Origin: Rhodospirillaceae bacterium
Lineage (GTDB): Bacteria > Pseudomonadota > Alphaproteobacteria > Rhodospirillales > JABHCV01
Assembly: GCA_014382375.1 (NCBI GenBank)
Contig: JACNJU010000076.1
Location: forward strand, 1-41,414
DNA length: 41,414 nt
Reading direction: 5' to 3'
Shown here in pieces: positions 24,347 to 33,144 of this stretch (the stretch's first letter is position 1; every line of letters begins with the position of its first letter). The position numbers and the translations under genes are program-made. The notes under the pieces are model-generated. The model saw nothing but the letters and a program-made list of their open reading frames with translations, had not been told where the DNA came from and did no database searches.

Positions 24347-25804
24347 TCAGGCGTTCTTTGGATGTCCCTGAATATCGCCATCGTGCGTACGCTGCGGGGG
24401 AAATGTAATGGTGACGGCGGTCCCCTCCCCCAGTTCGCTATCGAGTTCCAACTTCCCGCCGTGTAAGTCAACAAGCCTGCGGCTGATGGGAAGGCCCAGC
24501 CCCGATCCTTCATGTGAACGGGTTAAAATATTTTCAGCCTGACCGAAAACGGTAAAAACCTTTTCGTAATCTTCCTTTGAAATGCCAATCCCGGTATCGC
24601 TCACCTCGAAGGTTATCTGGTTATTATCGGTTACAAATGCCCGCACCGTAACGCGGCCACCCTTTGCCGTAAATTTGATGGCGTTGGACAGCAAATTTAT
24701 CATCACCTGCTTGATCATGCGCTCATCGGCAAACAACGCGGGGAGCGCCTCGTCAATGTTTTCTTCGATCCTGATTTCGGCTTTTCTGGCCTGTTCATTG
24801 ACCAGCGCAAAGCAGTTCCTGAGCAAATCGGCAATGACAACATTGACTTCGTTCAAATCCTGTTGGCCCGCCTCGATCTTGGACAGGTCGAGAATCTCCT
24901 CAACCAACTGATTTAGATGGGTCGCCGAACCATGAATATGGTCAATGTACTGGCCATACTGTTTATTTTCCAAAGGCCCAAAAACACGCAATTTAATGGT
25001 TTCTGAAAAACCAAGTATGGCATTTAAGGGGGTTCGGAACTCGTGGCTCATATTGGCCAGGAAGCTCGATTTCGCCTCGTTGGCGTTCTCGGCCTCCTGC
25101 ATGGCTAAAATCAACTTCTCCTCACTATGCTTGCGCTCGGTTATGTCTTCCATGATGGCGACAAAATTTTTGACATTGCCGGCCCTGCTCCTGATCGGAA
25201 AGACCTGCAGTTCCTCCCAGTAATATCCACCATCCTTATGTTTGTTAATGATTTCACCGTGCCACTCACCACCGGCCGAAATCGTTTTCCAAAGGTCCTC
25301 GTATATTTCGTCAGGCGTCAGGTTGGATTTGAAAATTCGCGGGGTTTGACCAATGACTTCGTCTTGCGAAAGGCCGGACATTTTTAAGACTTTGGGATTT
25401 GCGTATTCAATGATCCCACTAAGATCGGTGATAATAATGCCGACCGAGCTCTGCTCCACTGCACTCGCCATTTTGCGTTGGTTGTCCATCAACTTGGCGT
25501 AATTATAGATAACAAGCGCCGTCACCCAGATGGCGAACAAGGCCAGCATCCGGTTTGTAAAAACAACCCACGGCACGCCGCCCGGTGGTGATAAATAATA
25601 GCCGACAAAGGTCAGGATGGAGGCAAAAACGGCAAGATAAAGGACATCCGAGCGCTGCCGCGCCCACAGTCCCATCATCACCACGGCGACGTAGGGAACG
25701 CCACCGGCAACCCCGAGTGGCATATTAAGATCAAAAACCAGGGCCATAACCGTGATAGAAACGGTGATGCCCATTGGCAGGGAGTCTGAAAATACACGCG
25801 ACAC
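24347..25804 (-). CDS. Membrane PAS histidine kinase
   Basis: A 485-aa sensor kinase that starts at GTG 25804 (GGGGGG about 12 bases upstream). Four hydrophobic segments occupy residues about 11-104 with little periplasmic sequence. A PAS/PAC domain is at about 113-225 (SSVGIIITDLSGIIEYANPKV). The dimerisation/phospho-acceptor domain has His254 (SFLANMSHEFRTPLNA). The ATPase domain has the N box (INLLSNAIKF), DTGIGIS, FGQAE and GSGLGLPISRR. The signal is unknown; a membrane-embedded or intracellular ligand such as redox or flavin state is possible from the PAS domain. No response regulator is adjacent, so it is an orphan kinase here. Confidence 0.92.
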   Translation of the reverse strand: MSRVFSDSLPMGITVSITVMALVFDLNMPLGVAGGVPYVAVVMMGLWARQRSDVLYLAVFASILTFVGYYLSPPGGVPWVVFTNRMLALFAIWVTALVIYNYAKLMDNQRKMASAVEQSSVGIIITDLSGIIEYANPKVLKMSGLSQDEVIGQTPRIFKSNLTPDEIYEDLWKTISAGGEWHGEIINKHKDGGYYWEELQVFPIRSRAGNVKNFVAIMEDITERKHSEEKLILAMQEAENANEAKSSFLANMSHEFRTPLNAILGFSETIKLRVFGPLENKQYGQYIDHIHGSATHLNQLVEEILDLSKIEAGQQDLNEVNVVIADLLRNCFALVNEQARKAEIRIEENIDEALPALFADERMIKQVMINLLSNAIKFTAKGGRVTVRAFVTDNNQITFEVSDTGIGISKEDYEKVFTVFGQAENILTRSHEGSGLGLPISRRLVDLHGGKLELDSELGEGTAVTITFPPQRTHDGDIQGHPKNA

Positions 25805-25938
25805 TTAAATTTCATCCCCCCAACATATTCAAGGAAATATCACCACCTTGAACAGGCGCTACAGGCTTGACGTTCGCATCCTGTGGTAAACTGTATATAT
25901 AAGAATGAGAAAATAATTGATCCTCATCAACTTTGAAA

Positions 25939-26568
25939 ATGCCAATGTCGAAAATTGAACTTTTGTTTAATGGCCCTGAAAAAGCCAACACCACCATTGC
26001 CATCGCCCATGGTGCCGGGGCACCGATGGATACGCCGTTCATGGACAGCTTCGCCGCTGGCCTGGCAAGTCACGGGTACAGGGTTGTGCGCTTTGAATTC
26101 CCCTATATGGCCGAACGCCGCCTTGATGATAAAAAGCGACCCCCCAATCCGGCCAGGGTGCTGCTTGAAACCTGGAATGCGGTGATCGCGGAACTGGGCC
26201 CGGAAAATCTTGTGATTGGTGGTAAATCCATGGGGGGACGCATGGCCTCAATGATCGCCGACCAGGCTCGCGTCAAGGGACTGGTGTGCCTTGGTTATCC
26301 CTTTCACCCGCCCGGAAAGCCCGACAAGCTGCGCATTGAACACCTGCAAGGGATGACGACCCCGGCCCTTATTCTGCAAGGGGAGCGGGACAGCCTTGGC
26401 AACAGGCAGGATGTCGCGGGTTACCCGCTGTCACCGGCGATCAGGTTGCACTGGCTTGAAGACGGTGACCACGGCTTCAAGCCGCGCAAGAAATCAGGTC
26501 GCAGCGAACAACAGAACTGGGATCAGGCGATCACCGCCTTTGCCGATTTCGTCAGGGCATTGAAATGA
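25939..26568 (+). CDS. Alpha/beta-hydrolase (COG3571/KANL3-like)
   Basis: About 209 aa from the ATG at 25939 (a TTG at 25933 and a second ATG at 25945 are near alternatives; none has a strong ribosome site). The fold signatures are IAHGAGAPMDTPFMD (oxyanion strand), the nucleophile elbow GGKSMGG (Ser about 97), the acid in LQGERDSLG, and the catalytic His in DGDHGFKP. This is the family of small dienelactone-hydrolase-like proteins called predicted hydrolases of COG3571; the substrate is not known. Its stop overlaps the start of the ribbon-helix-helix gene (ATGA). Confidence 0.87.
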   Translation: MPMSKIELLFNGPEKANTTIAIAHGAGAPMDTPFMDSFAAGLASHGYRVVRFEFPYMAERRLDDKKRPPNPARVLLETWNAVIAELGPENLVIGGKSMGGRMASMIADQARVKGLVCLGYPFHPPGKPDKLRIEHLQGMTTPALILQGERDSLGNRQDVAGYPLSPAIRLHWLEDGDHGFKPRKKSGRSEQQNWDQAITAFADFVRALK

Positions 26569-26804
26569 ACAAAGACCCCGCAACCATCGCCAAGCATTCG
26601 GTGCTGATCGCCGGGCATGAGACCAGCGTTTCGCTGGAAAATGCTTTCTGGGATGCCTTTTGCGAGATCGCCCGTGACAAGGGCCTGTCCATCAATGAGC
26701 TTGTCGCCCAGGTTGACAGCGGTCGCGTCGGCAATTTATCCAGCACGATCCGGCTTTATGTGCTTGAAAACACTACCCGCCCAGCCCCTTCAACAGACCT
26801 TTAA
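26565..26804 (+). CDS. Ribbon-helix-helix protein (RHH_4 type)
   Basis: A 79-aa protein with one ribbon-helix-helix domain: strand SVLIAGHETSVSLE, helix NAFWDAFCEIARDKGLSI, helix NELVAQVDSGRVGNLSSTIRLYVLENT. Such short proteins are probably DNA-binding dimers. It overlaps the hydrolase stop by four bases (ATGA), so the two are expressed together. Its last 32 bases overlap the end of the convergent AsmA gene. The target is unknown; the pair resembles regulator-enzyme units, but nothing marks it as a toxin-antitoxin system. Confidence 0.85.
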   Translation: MNKDPATIAKHSVLIAGHETSVSLENAFWDAFCEIARDKGLSINELVAQVDSGRVGNLSSTIRLYVLENTTRPAPSTDL

Positions 26805-29800
26805 GCAGGTCCTGGGGCTTCAGCTTCTGTGGCTCTGAAGGCGGTGGAGGCGGTGGCGGTGGCGGGGTGTTGCCCGTCGAAGTGGACGGCGGCGGCGGCG
26901 CAGGCTGGCTGCCGGTTGATCCCCCCAATCCCGGAATAATCTGTTGCAGGATATTGCCAATACCCTTTTTCTTCAGCACCTTGTCCAGCCCCGGAATGGG
27001 AACCCCCGCCCCTTGCAGCTTCGAGGTATCGAGTTTGACATTCGGGGCGTCCAGATTGCCCTTGATGGAGAACGGCAACAGCGACGCCGTCGTCTGTCCC
27101 TTGTTCAGGATCATACCGAGGAAATTCTGCGACATTTCGACCTGACCTGCGACATCGACAAGCCAACGCGACAAATCGACGTTTCCTTTGGCCTGTCCGT
27201 TACCCATGGAAGACAGCAACGCCAGATCGTTCGACGTGGCAATCCCCTTGTTAATGTTAAAAGAGCCTGTGACATCAGCCAGTCCGGCACCGGCTTTCTT
27301 GCCCGAAAGCACGCCGCCAAGATTATTCAAGCCCGCGACCAGGCCAAGCACGGAAGACAACGCCGTGCCCTTGCCCGTCTTGGCCACATCCAGACCCTTG
27401 AGTGCGATCGATCCCCTGCCGCCAAGGGCCGCCACCAGATCGGCAACCGTGAAGCCGCTGGTCTTCAGATTAACATCCATCGCGGCCCTGCCGGCGGCGG
27501 GCGTTTCGCCGATAACCGCCTTCAGGCCCCGGGCCACATCCAGATTCTTCAAGGAAATGGCGGTTTCAATGGTTGATGGAGAGGCAGCGCGAATGCTGGC
27601 GGTGGCGGCAATAGCGCCGCCGAACAGATCGCCGTTCAACTTTTGCACCTGCAGCAAGCCATCATCAACCGTTGCCGCCACATCCGCATTGTCGAGTTGA
27701 TAGTTGCCGAAAACCAGCGCCGTCGATTTGACCATTATGTCGGCATCAAAACTTTTCAAAACCATGAGGTCTATGGGATTGGTTGGCCAGCGACCTGTTG
27801 CAAAGGCAACAAGACGTTTAAATACTGACGTCCCCGCAGGCCCGCGGGGACTGGCGAAGGCCGCAGGAATGGGCCGGGTCGGGTCCATCATAAACGCCCC
27901 CTTAGCGGCTGGTAAGAATTGGTCAGCAATGATCTTGTCGGTATTGAGGTCGGCGGAAATTCTGGTTCTTGGTCCGCTTAAAGAAACCTTCGCGACACCC
28001 CTCATCTTTACCGGCCCTACTTGCCCGACCAGTTCATTCAGGGTTAACCCTGAAAGGTCAGCCTTGATCTGGCTTCCCAGATTCAGCCCGCCGAGTTTTC
28101 CAGCCGGTCGGTAATCAATACCCAACGAGCGCAACATCTGGATGAGGTCTGCGTGAACAACGTTCAACTTGCCTTCAAAACCACCGACGATGGGCAGGAA
28201 CGATACCTTGCCATCCAGGGCGAGGCTGGTTCCGGCACCTTTCATGCTCATACCCACATCAGGGTTCAGGGCCGGCCCGTCAATTTTTCCGGCAAAGGTC
28301 AGCATTCCCAGTTTTTTGGAATTAAGCTGCGTTTCGACGCCCGCCAGACGCAGCAGACGGGACACGTCGGCGGCCTTGGCATCAATGCGAACATTGCTCA
28401 ATTCCGGGATACCGTCCAGATTCCTGATCAGACCGCTGGCCTTGAATGTCGAATCTGCCAGCTTGTCGACACTAATGTTGCGCACATTGATCGCACCGTT
28501 CTGTACCGAACCATCCAGTTTGACATTCTTGATCTGGGCACCGCCGTAAACGAGGGTCTGAATACGGCCTTTCAGATTGGCGTCAAAATCTTTCAAGGCG
28601 CTGATTGCCGCAATCCCGCCCATTGTGCCGGCGTTTTGGGTTTTGGCTTCCGATGTTGCTGACGGGGTAACAGGAATTTTCGGCGGCGGCGGGGCAGTCT
28701 TCTGCGCTCCCGGAACCAGATAGGCATCCAGGTTGATGCGGTCGAGGGTCAAGTCGGTATCAATCCCCAGGCGCTTGCCCAGACGAACAACCGTCTTGCC
28801 GGTCAAACGCGAACTGTCGAACAGAACATCAAGATCGCTTGCCGAAATGGCTTTTGCATTAGCCGATAATTTGGCGGCCAGCGTCATTTTGCGCAAACGA
28901 TCAGAGGGTACCGGCGGCGGCGGCGCGCCAAGCCATCCCATCACCCCGCGCAAATCACCGACGGACACTTCAAGATCGCCCTCAAAACGGGGCTCGTCTT
29001 CATCTGCAACGACAAATCCGAACAGCGCAACATCGGCGCTGCCTGGCAGCAAGGCGGAAAGCTGGTTAATGATAACCTCGCCACCGCTGAGTTCGACACT
29101 TAAGCGGGCATCCCTGACAAGGCCACCTTTCAGGGTCAGGGAATCAGCATTGAATATCAGCGTGGCCTCTATATTTTTTGGCAAGCCCCCTGCCATCGGG
29201 CTTGAAACAGGCTCACTGATTTTAGCCGGCATTTCCAAAGAGACCGTGGTTTTAGGCTCCGCCCCCTCATTCATGACTTGCTTGCTTTGCGGGGCCGCAA
29301 TGACAGCTTTTTTAATATCCGGAATCGCCAACCACTTGTCGACGTCAATACTGTCAACGCCAAGGTCAAGATCGACGACAATGTTTTCATCCAGTTTAAG
29401 GGCACCGGTTCCCGTCGCGGTGGCGTTGCCAAGGCTGACACTCATATTGGCGAACTTGAGCTCGGACGCCGAAGCCTCGAGCGCACCTTCCATGGCAAAG
29501 GTCTGGCCGAGCAAGCCCGGTAGCGCATCCTTGGGACCCAGCGACTGGATAAGCGCTGCCAAATTCTTGCCGGTGGATTTAAGATTACCTTTAAATGTCG
29601 GCGTCCCATCCAAGCCAATAATGGCGCCCGACAGGCTGGATTTGGTGTCCCCCGGCAGCAATTCAACGGTCAGGCTGAGCGGGGCAGTGCGTTGTTCAAT
29701 GATCTTGCCGACGGAGACGGTATATTCCAGGGGAATGCCGCGGGCAACAAGATTGCCGGTACTTTCAAAGGGACCAACCAGCGACGCCGCCGCAAACGTT

Positions 29801-30375
29801 GCATCAAAGTTCTCAATGCGCTCAATGCTGCCAGCCTTAACGTCCCTATAAATTACCGTCGCATTCTGAACGACGAAATTATCCAGACTAAACCCCGCTT
29901 CGCCACCTTCATCGGACTGCCTTGCGGGCGTTTCAGGCGATGTCTCCGTCGTGCTTTCGGGTTGTTCAGCAGCAGCGTCCCCGCCGCCAAAGGCGAATTC
30001 CATGTTGGTGCGCCCGTCCGCGAATCGTTCCAGCTCGATCACCGGGTCAACCAGATGAACCGTCTGCACTTTAATCTGACCGCTAAGGAGAGGCCCCAGG
30101 GCAACACGAACCTGCAGTGATTTCAAGCTGACCATATCGGCGGCGCTGGCCCCGTCGACGTTGGCCAGGCGAACATTGTTTACGATCAGGGCCGGGGCCG
30201 GCAAAATCGAAATTTCGATGGTCCCGTCGATGCTCAGCTTGCGTCCGGTAAAACGCTCGGCCTGCTCGGTAATGTCAGCCTTATAGCTGTTCCAGTCGAT
30301 CATGCCCGGGCCGACCAGAATGGCGGCAACAATAATGGCCACCAAAATGCCTGCGCCGGTCAGAAACTTGTTCAC
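26773..30375 (-). CDS. AsmA-family envelope protein
   Basis: About 1200 aa from the GTG at 30375, which has AAGGAG 9 bases upstream; an earlier ATG at 30444 has no such site. The N-terminus has one transmembrane helix (FLTGAGILVAIIVAAILV) followed by the AsmA start DWNSYKADITEQAERFTGRKLSIDG and INNVRLANVDG-like strands. Long beta-rich repeats follow, as in AsmA/TamB-like lipid transport proteins, with a C-terminal AsmA domain (SMGNGQAKGNVDLSRWLVDVAGQVEM). The end is a Pro-rich tail (NTPPPPPPPPPSEPQKLKPQ) with a short amphipathic helix. AsmA-type proteins are thought to form hydrophobic grooves for phospholipid movement between membranes. It overlaps the convergent RHH gene by 32 bases and follows the FAD oxidase gene by 81 bases. 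Confidence 0.92.
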   Translation of the reverse strand: MNKFLTGAGILVAIIVAAILVGPGMIDWNSYKADITEQAERFTGRKLSIDGTIEISILPAPALIVNNVRLANVDGASAADMVSLKSLQVRVALGPLLSGQIKVQTVHLVDPVIELERFADGRTNMEFAFGGGDAAAEQPESTTETSPETPARQSDEGGEAGFSLDNFVVQNATVIYRDVKAGSIERIENFDATFAAASLVGPFESTGNLVARGIPLEYTVSVGKIIEQRTAPLSLTVELLPGDTKSSLSGAIIGLDGTPTFKGNLKSTGKNLAALIQSLGPKDALPGLLGQTFAMEGALEASASELKFANMSVSLGNATATGTGALKLDENIVVDLDLGVDSIDVDKWLAIPDIKKAVIAAPQSKQVMNEGAEPKTTVSLEMPAKISEPVSSPMAGGLPKNIEATLIFNADSLTLKGGLVRDARLSVELSGGEVIINQLSALLPGSADVALFGFVVADEDEPRFEGDLEVSVGDLRGVMGWLGAPPPPVPSDRLRKMTLAAKLSANAKAISASDLDVLFDSSRLTGKTVVRLGKRLGIDTDLTLDRINLDAYLVPGAQKTAPPPPKIPVTPSATSEAKTQNAGTMGGIAAISALKDFDANLKGRIQTLVYGGAQIKNVKLDGSVQNGAINVRNISVDKLADSTFKASGLIRNLDGIPELSNVRIDAKAADVSRLLRLAGVETQLNSKKLGMLTFAGKIDGPALNPDVGMSMKGAGTSLALDGKVSFLPIVGGFEGKLNVVHADLIQMLRSLGIDYRPAGKLGGLNLGSQIKADLSGLTLNELVGQVGPVKMRGVAKVSLSGPRTRISADLNTDKIIADQFLPAAKGAFMMDPTRPIPAAFASPRGPAGTSVFKRLVAFATGRWPTNPIDLMVLKSFDADIMVKSTALVFGNYQLDNADVAATVDDGLLQVQKLNGDLFGGAIAATASIRAASPSTIETAISLKNLDVARGLKAVIGETPAAGRAAMDVNLKTSGFTVADLVAALGGRGSIALKGLDVAKTGKGTALSSVLGLVAGLNNLGGVLSGKKAGAGLADVTGSFNINKGIATSNDLALLSSMGNGQAKGNVDLSRWLVDVAGQVEMSQNFLGMILNKGQTTASLLPFSIKGNLDAPNVKLDTSKLQGAGVPIPGLDKVLKKKGIGNILQQIIPGLGGSTGSQPAPPPPSTSTGNTPPPPPPPPPSEPQKLKPQDLLKGLLKGLGG

Positions 30376-30456
30376 GCTTGTTCGCTCCTTAAAGTCATAT
30401 AATAAAAGGGATATTAGTGAATTGGTCTGCAATGGGCAAACCAAAGAACCATCCGT

Positions 30457-31857
30457 TTATCGGGCAGGAAGAATCTTTCCCGGATTCATGATGTTTTGGG
30501 GATCGAGAGCCTGTTTTATCTGGCGCATAACAGCGACGCCTTCACCGTGCTCATCTTCCATATATTCCATTTTACCAACACCAACCCCATGTTCGCCTGA
30601 ACAGGTGCCACCCATTTCAAGAACCCGCCTGATCATCCTGTCATTGAGGGCATGGGCCCGGGTGATGGCGTTATCATCTTCCGGGTCGAGCAAAATGGTC
30701 AGGTGAAAATTACCGTCACCGACGTGGCCTACGATAGGCGCCAGCATACCTGACTCGTCGATATCCCTGCGCGTTTCAAGAAGGCACGTGGCCAGTTTTG
30801 AAATCGGCACACAGGCATCGGTAACCATGATCTTACAACCCGGGCGCAACGCCATATTGGCGTAGGCCGCATTGTGGCGGGCCTCCCACAGTTTTTCACG
30901 TTCCTCATGTCGGATTGACCAACGAAACTCTCCACCACCATTTTCATCACAGATATCCCTGACCAGTTCTGTCTGCTCCCTGACGCTGGCTTCCGACCCG
31001 TTGAATTCCAGAAACAGGGTCGGTTGTTCGGGGTTATCGGTCTTGGAATAAAGATTACTCGCCATCACCTGAACCTCATCAAGCAGTTCAATACGGGCGA
31101 TGGGAACACCGCACTGGATGGTCTGAATGACGGAATTGACAGCCCCTTCAAGGGTTTCAAACGGCACCACGGCGGCGGAAATTGCTTCGGCAATGCCGTG
31201 CAGTTTAAGTGTTACTTCTGTGACAACACCCAAAGTTCCCTCTGAACCGACCATCAGGTGGGTCAGGTCATAGCCGGTAGAAGATTTCCTTGCCCGGCTG
31301 CCCGTATGGACGATGCGCCCGTCAGCCATGACCACGGTCAGCGCCAGCACGTTCTCGCGCATGGTCCCATAGCGCACCGCATTGGTGCCCGAGGCCCGGG
31401 TCGCCACCATGCCGCCCAAAGTCGCGTCGGCGCCGGGGTCCACCGGGAAAAACAGACCCGTATTATGAAGATGTTGATTGAGTTGCTTGCGGGTCACTCC
31501 AGCTTGCACGATGACATCCATATCATCGGCATTGACGCTGACGACCTCGTTCATCTGGCTCAAATCAATACTGACACCACCCCTCAAGGCGGCCAGATGG
31601 CCTTCCAGCGAGGTGCCTGCCCCGTAGGGAATAACCGGCACATTGGCTGCCGCGCACAGTTTGACGATGCGGGAGACTTCTTCCGTACTGGTCGCGAAGA
31701 CAACCACATCTGGTGGCGCAGCAGGGTGATAGGTTAAATCCTGACCATGCTGTTCGCAGACGCTGGCACCGGTTGACAACCTGTCGCCGACAATTGCGCG
31801 TAGGTCTTCAATAAAGTCTTCGGAAACGAGTGCTCTTGATGCTGATGCCAGATTCAT
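30457..31857 (-). CDS. FAD-linked oxidase, D-lactate dehydrogenase (cytochrome) type
   Basis: About 466 aa from the ATG at 31857, whose first bases overlap the glcF stop (ATGA). A longer reading frame extends 74 codons into glcF but has no resemblance to the family. The FAD domain has VIPYGAGTSLEGHLAALRGG and GLFFPVDPGADATLGGMVATRASGTNAVRYGTMRENVL, which is closer to mitochondrial and bacterial LDHD-type D-lactate dehydrogenases than to GlcD. The C-terminal domain includes GHVGDGNFH and GEHGVGVGK, ending DPQNIMNPGKILP. It would oxidise a D-2-hydroxy acid and pass electrons to cytochrome c or quinone. Position after glcDEF suggests use of several 2-hydroxy acids by one operon. The exact substrate cannot be read from the sequence. 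Confidence 0.9.
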   Translation of the reverse strand: MNLASASRALVSEDFIEDLRAIVGDRLSTGASVCEQHGQDLTYHPAAPPDVVVFATSTEEVSRIVKLCAAANVPVIPYGAGTSLEGHLAALRGGVSIDLSQMNEVVSVNADDMDVIVQAGVTRKQLNQHLHNTGLFFPVDPGADATLGGMVATRASGTNAVRYGTMRENVLALTVVMADGRIVHTGSRARKSSTGYDLTHLMVGSEGTLGVVTEVTLKLHGIAEAISAAVVPFETLEGAVNSVIQTIQCGVPIARIELLDEVQVMASNLYSKTDNPEQPTLFLEFNGSEASVREQTELVRDICDENGGGEFRWSIRHEEREKLWEARHNAAYANMALRPGCKIMVTDACVPISKLATCLLETRRDIDESGMLAPIVGHVGDGNFHLTILLDPEDDNAITRAHALNDRMIRRVLEMGGTCSGEHGVGVGKMEYMEDEHGEGVAVMRQIKQALDPQNIMNPGKILPAR

Positions 31858-33140
31858 TTCAGGCCTTCCGGGACGGGGCCGCCGGTCGCCCAGTCGAGTA
31901 ATTCTACAGTGTGGACGACAGGGGTATCCGTCGCACCGGAGATTTGTACCAGACAACCGATGTTGCCGGTAGCGATAACCGCAGCGCCCTGGGCCTCCAG
32001 ATTGGCCGCCTTGCGCACCTTCAAGCGCCCGGCCAGTTCTGGCTGCAACAGATTGTAGGTTCCCGCCGATCCACAACACAAATGACCCTCGACCGGGTCG
32101 CGAACCTCGAAACCTGCATTTTTGAGAAGATTTTTCGGTTCCTCGCGCAGTTTCTGGCCGTGCTGCATGGAACAGGCTGAATGATAAACAACGCTTGGCT
32201 GCTCCTTAAGTGTGTTCTCGCCAATGCCAAGAGCGGACATGACCTCGGTCACGTCTTTTGTCAGGGAAGCTATTTTCGCCGCTTTTTCAGCCCAGGCCGG
32301 ATCACCTTTAAGCATGAAACCGTAGTCCTTGACCGTGGTCCCACAACCCGAGGCATTGATGATAATGGCGTCCAGTCCGGCACCGTCAATTTCGGCCGTC
32401 CAGGCGGCGACATTGTTGCGCGCCGCTGCGTGGGATGCATCTTCCTTACCCATGTGGTGAACCAGCGCCCCGCAACATGCGGACCCCGGCGCGACAACAA
32501 CCTCGCAGCCGTGCCGGTTAAGCAGCCGCACGGTAGCCTCGTTGATGGATGGACGCAGGACTTTCTGGGCGCAGCCGGTCATCAGGGCGACACGCATACG
32601 GCGCTTTCCCTCTGCCGCGAACACCTGCGGGGTGTCACATCTGGATGGCGTCGGGATTTTATCGGGGGCCATGGCGATCATGCCCTTCAGGCGGCCCGGC
32701 ATCAGCGCCCTGAACGGTCTGGCCAACCGGGCCCCGATCAGAGACAGGCGAAAGATCACAGGGTTGGGAACGACAAAAGCCAGCACCATGCGCAAAAGCC
32801 TGTCACCCAGAGGACGGGAATAGGTTTCTTCCACATGAACCCGGGCATGATCGATCAGATGCATGTAATCGACGCCTGACGGGCAGGTGCTGGTACAGGA
32901 AAGGCAGGTCAGGCAACGGTCGATATGCTTGACCACCCTGGCCGGGGCCGGTTTGGCATTTTCCAGCATGTCCTTGATCATGTAGATACGACCGCGCGGA
33001 CTGTCGGCCTCGTCACCAAGCAGGACATAGGTCGGGCAGGTGGCGGTGCAAAAACCGCAATGTACACACTTGCGCAAAATGTCGTTGGCGATGGCAATCG
33101 CCGGGACTTGCATTTGTTCGGGGCTAAAGGTGGTTTCCAT
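31854..33140 (-). CDS. glcF: Glycolate oxidase iron-sulfur subunit
   Basis: A 428-aa protein with two 4Fe-4S ferredoxin motifs near the N-terminus: C25-C28-C31-C35 (CVHCGFCTATCP) and C76-C79-C82-C86 (CLTCLSCTSTCP). Two cysteine-rich CCG domains follow (ACCGALVHH and LCCGSAGTYN). It carries electrons from the flavin subunits GlcD/GlcE to the membrane quinone pool. It starts 4 bases after glcE and overlaps the next flavoprotein gene by 4 bases, so all are co-translated. Length and motif order are as in E. coli GlcF. Confidence 0.95.
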   Translation of the reverse strand: METTFSPEQMQVPAIAIANDILRKCVHCGFCTATCPTYVLLGDEADSPRGRIYMIKDMLENAKPAPARVVKHIDRCLTCLSCTSTCPSGVDYMHLIDHARVHVEETYSRPLGDRLLRMVLAFVVPNPVIFRLSLIGARLARPFRALMPGRLKGMIAMAPDKIPTPSRCDTPQVFAAEGKRRMRVALMTGCAQKVLRPSINEATVRLLNRHGCEVVVAPGSACCGALVHHMGKEDASHAAARNNVAAWTAEIDGAGLDAIIINASGCGTTVKDYGFMLKGDPAWAEKAAKIASLTKDVTEVMSALGIGENTLKEQPSVVYHSACSMQHGQKLREEPKNLLKNAGFEVRDPVEGHLCCGSAGTYNLLQPELAGRLKVRKAANLEAQGAAVIATGNIGCLVQISGATDTPVVHTVELLDWATGGPVPEGLK

Positions 33141-33144
33141 CCTT

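Noticed and set aside
25812-26042. A 76-codon minus-strand frame just before the histidine kinase
   Set aside because: It overlaps the hydrolase gene antisense over most of its length and has no recognisable features.
26565-26804. Hydrolase plus RHH pair considered as a toxin-antitoxin module
   Set aside because: The upstream gene is a normal alpha/beta-hydrolase and the RHH protein is of a lone chromosomal type; no toxin fold is present.
28733-29851. A 372-codon plus-strand frame across the AsmA gene
   Set aside because: Ser/Arg-rich composition without domains, no ribosome site, and fully antisense to AsmA.
31858-32079. Extra 74 codons at the start of the LDHD-like oxidase frame
   Set aside because: They lie inside glcF in another frame, resemble no oxidase, and the ATG at 31857 overlaps the glcF stop in the usual coupled way.
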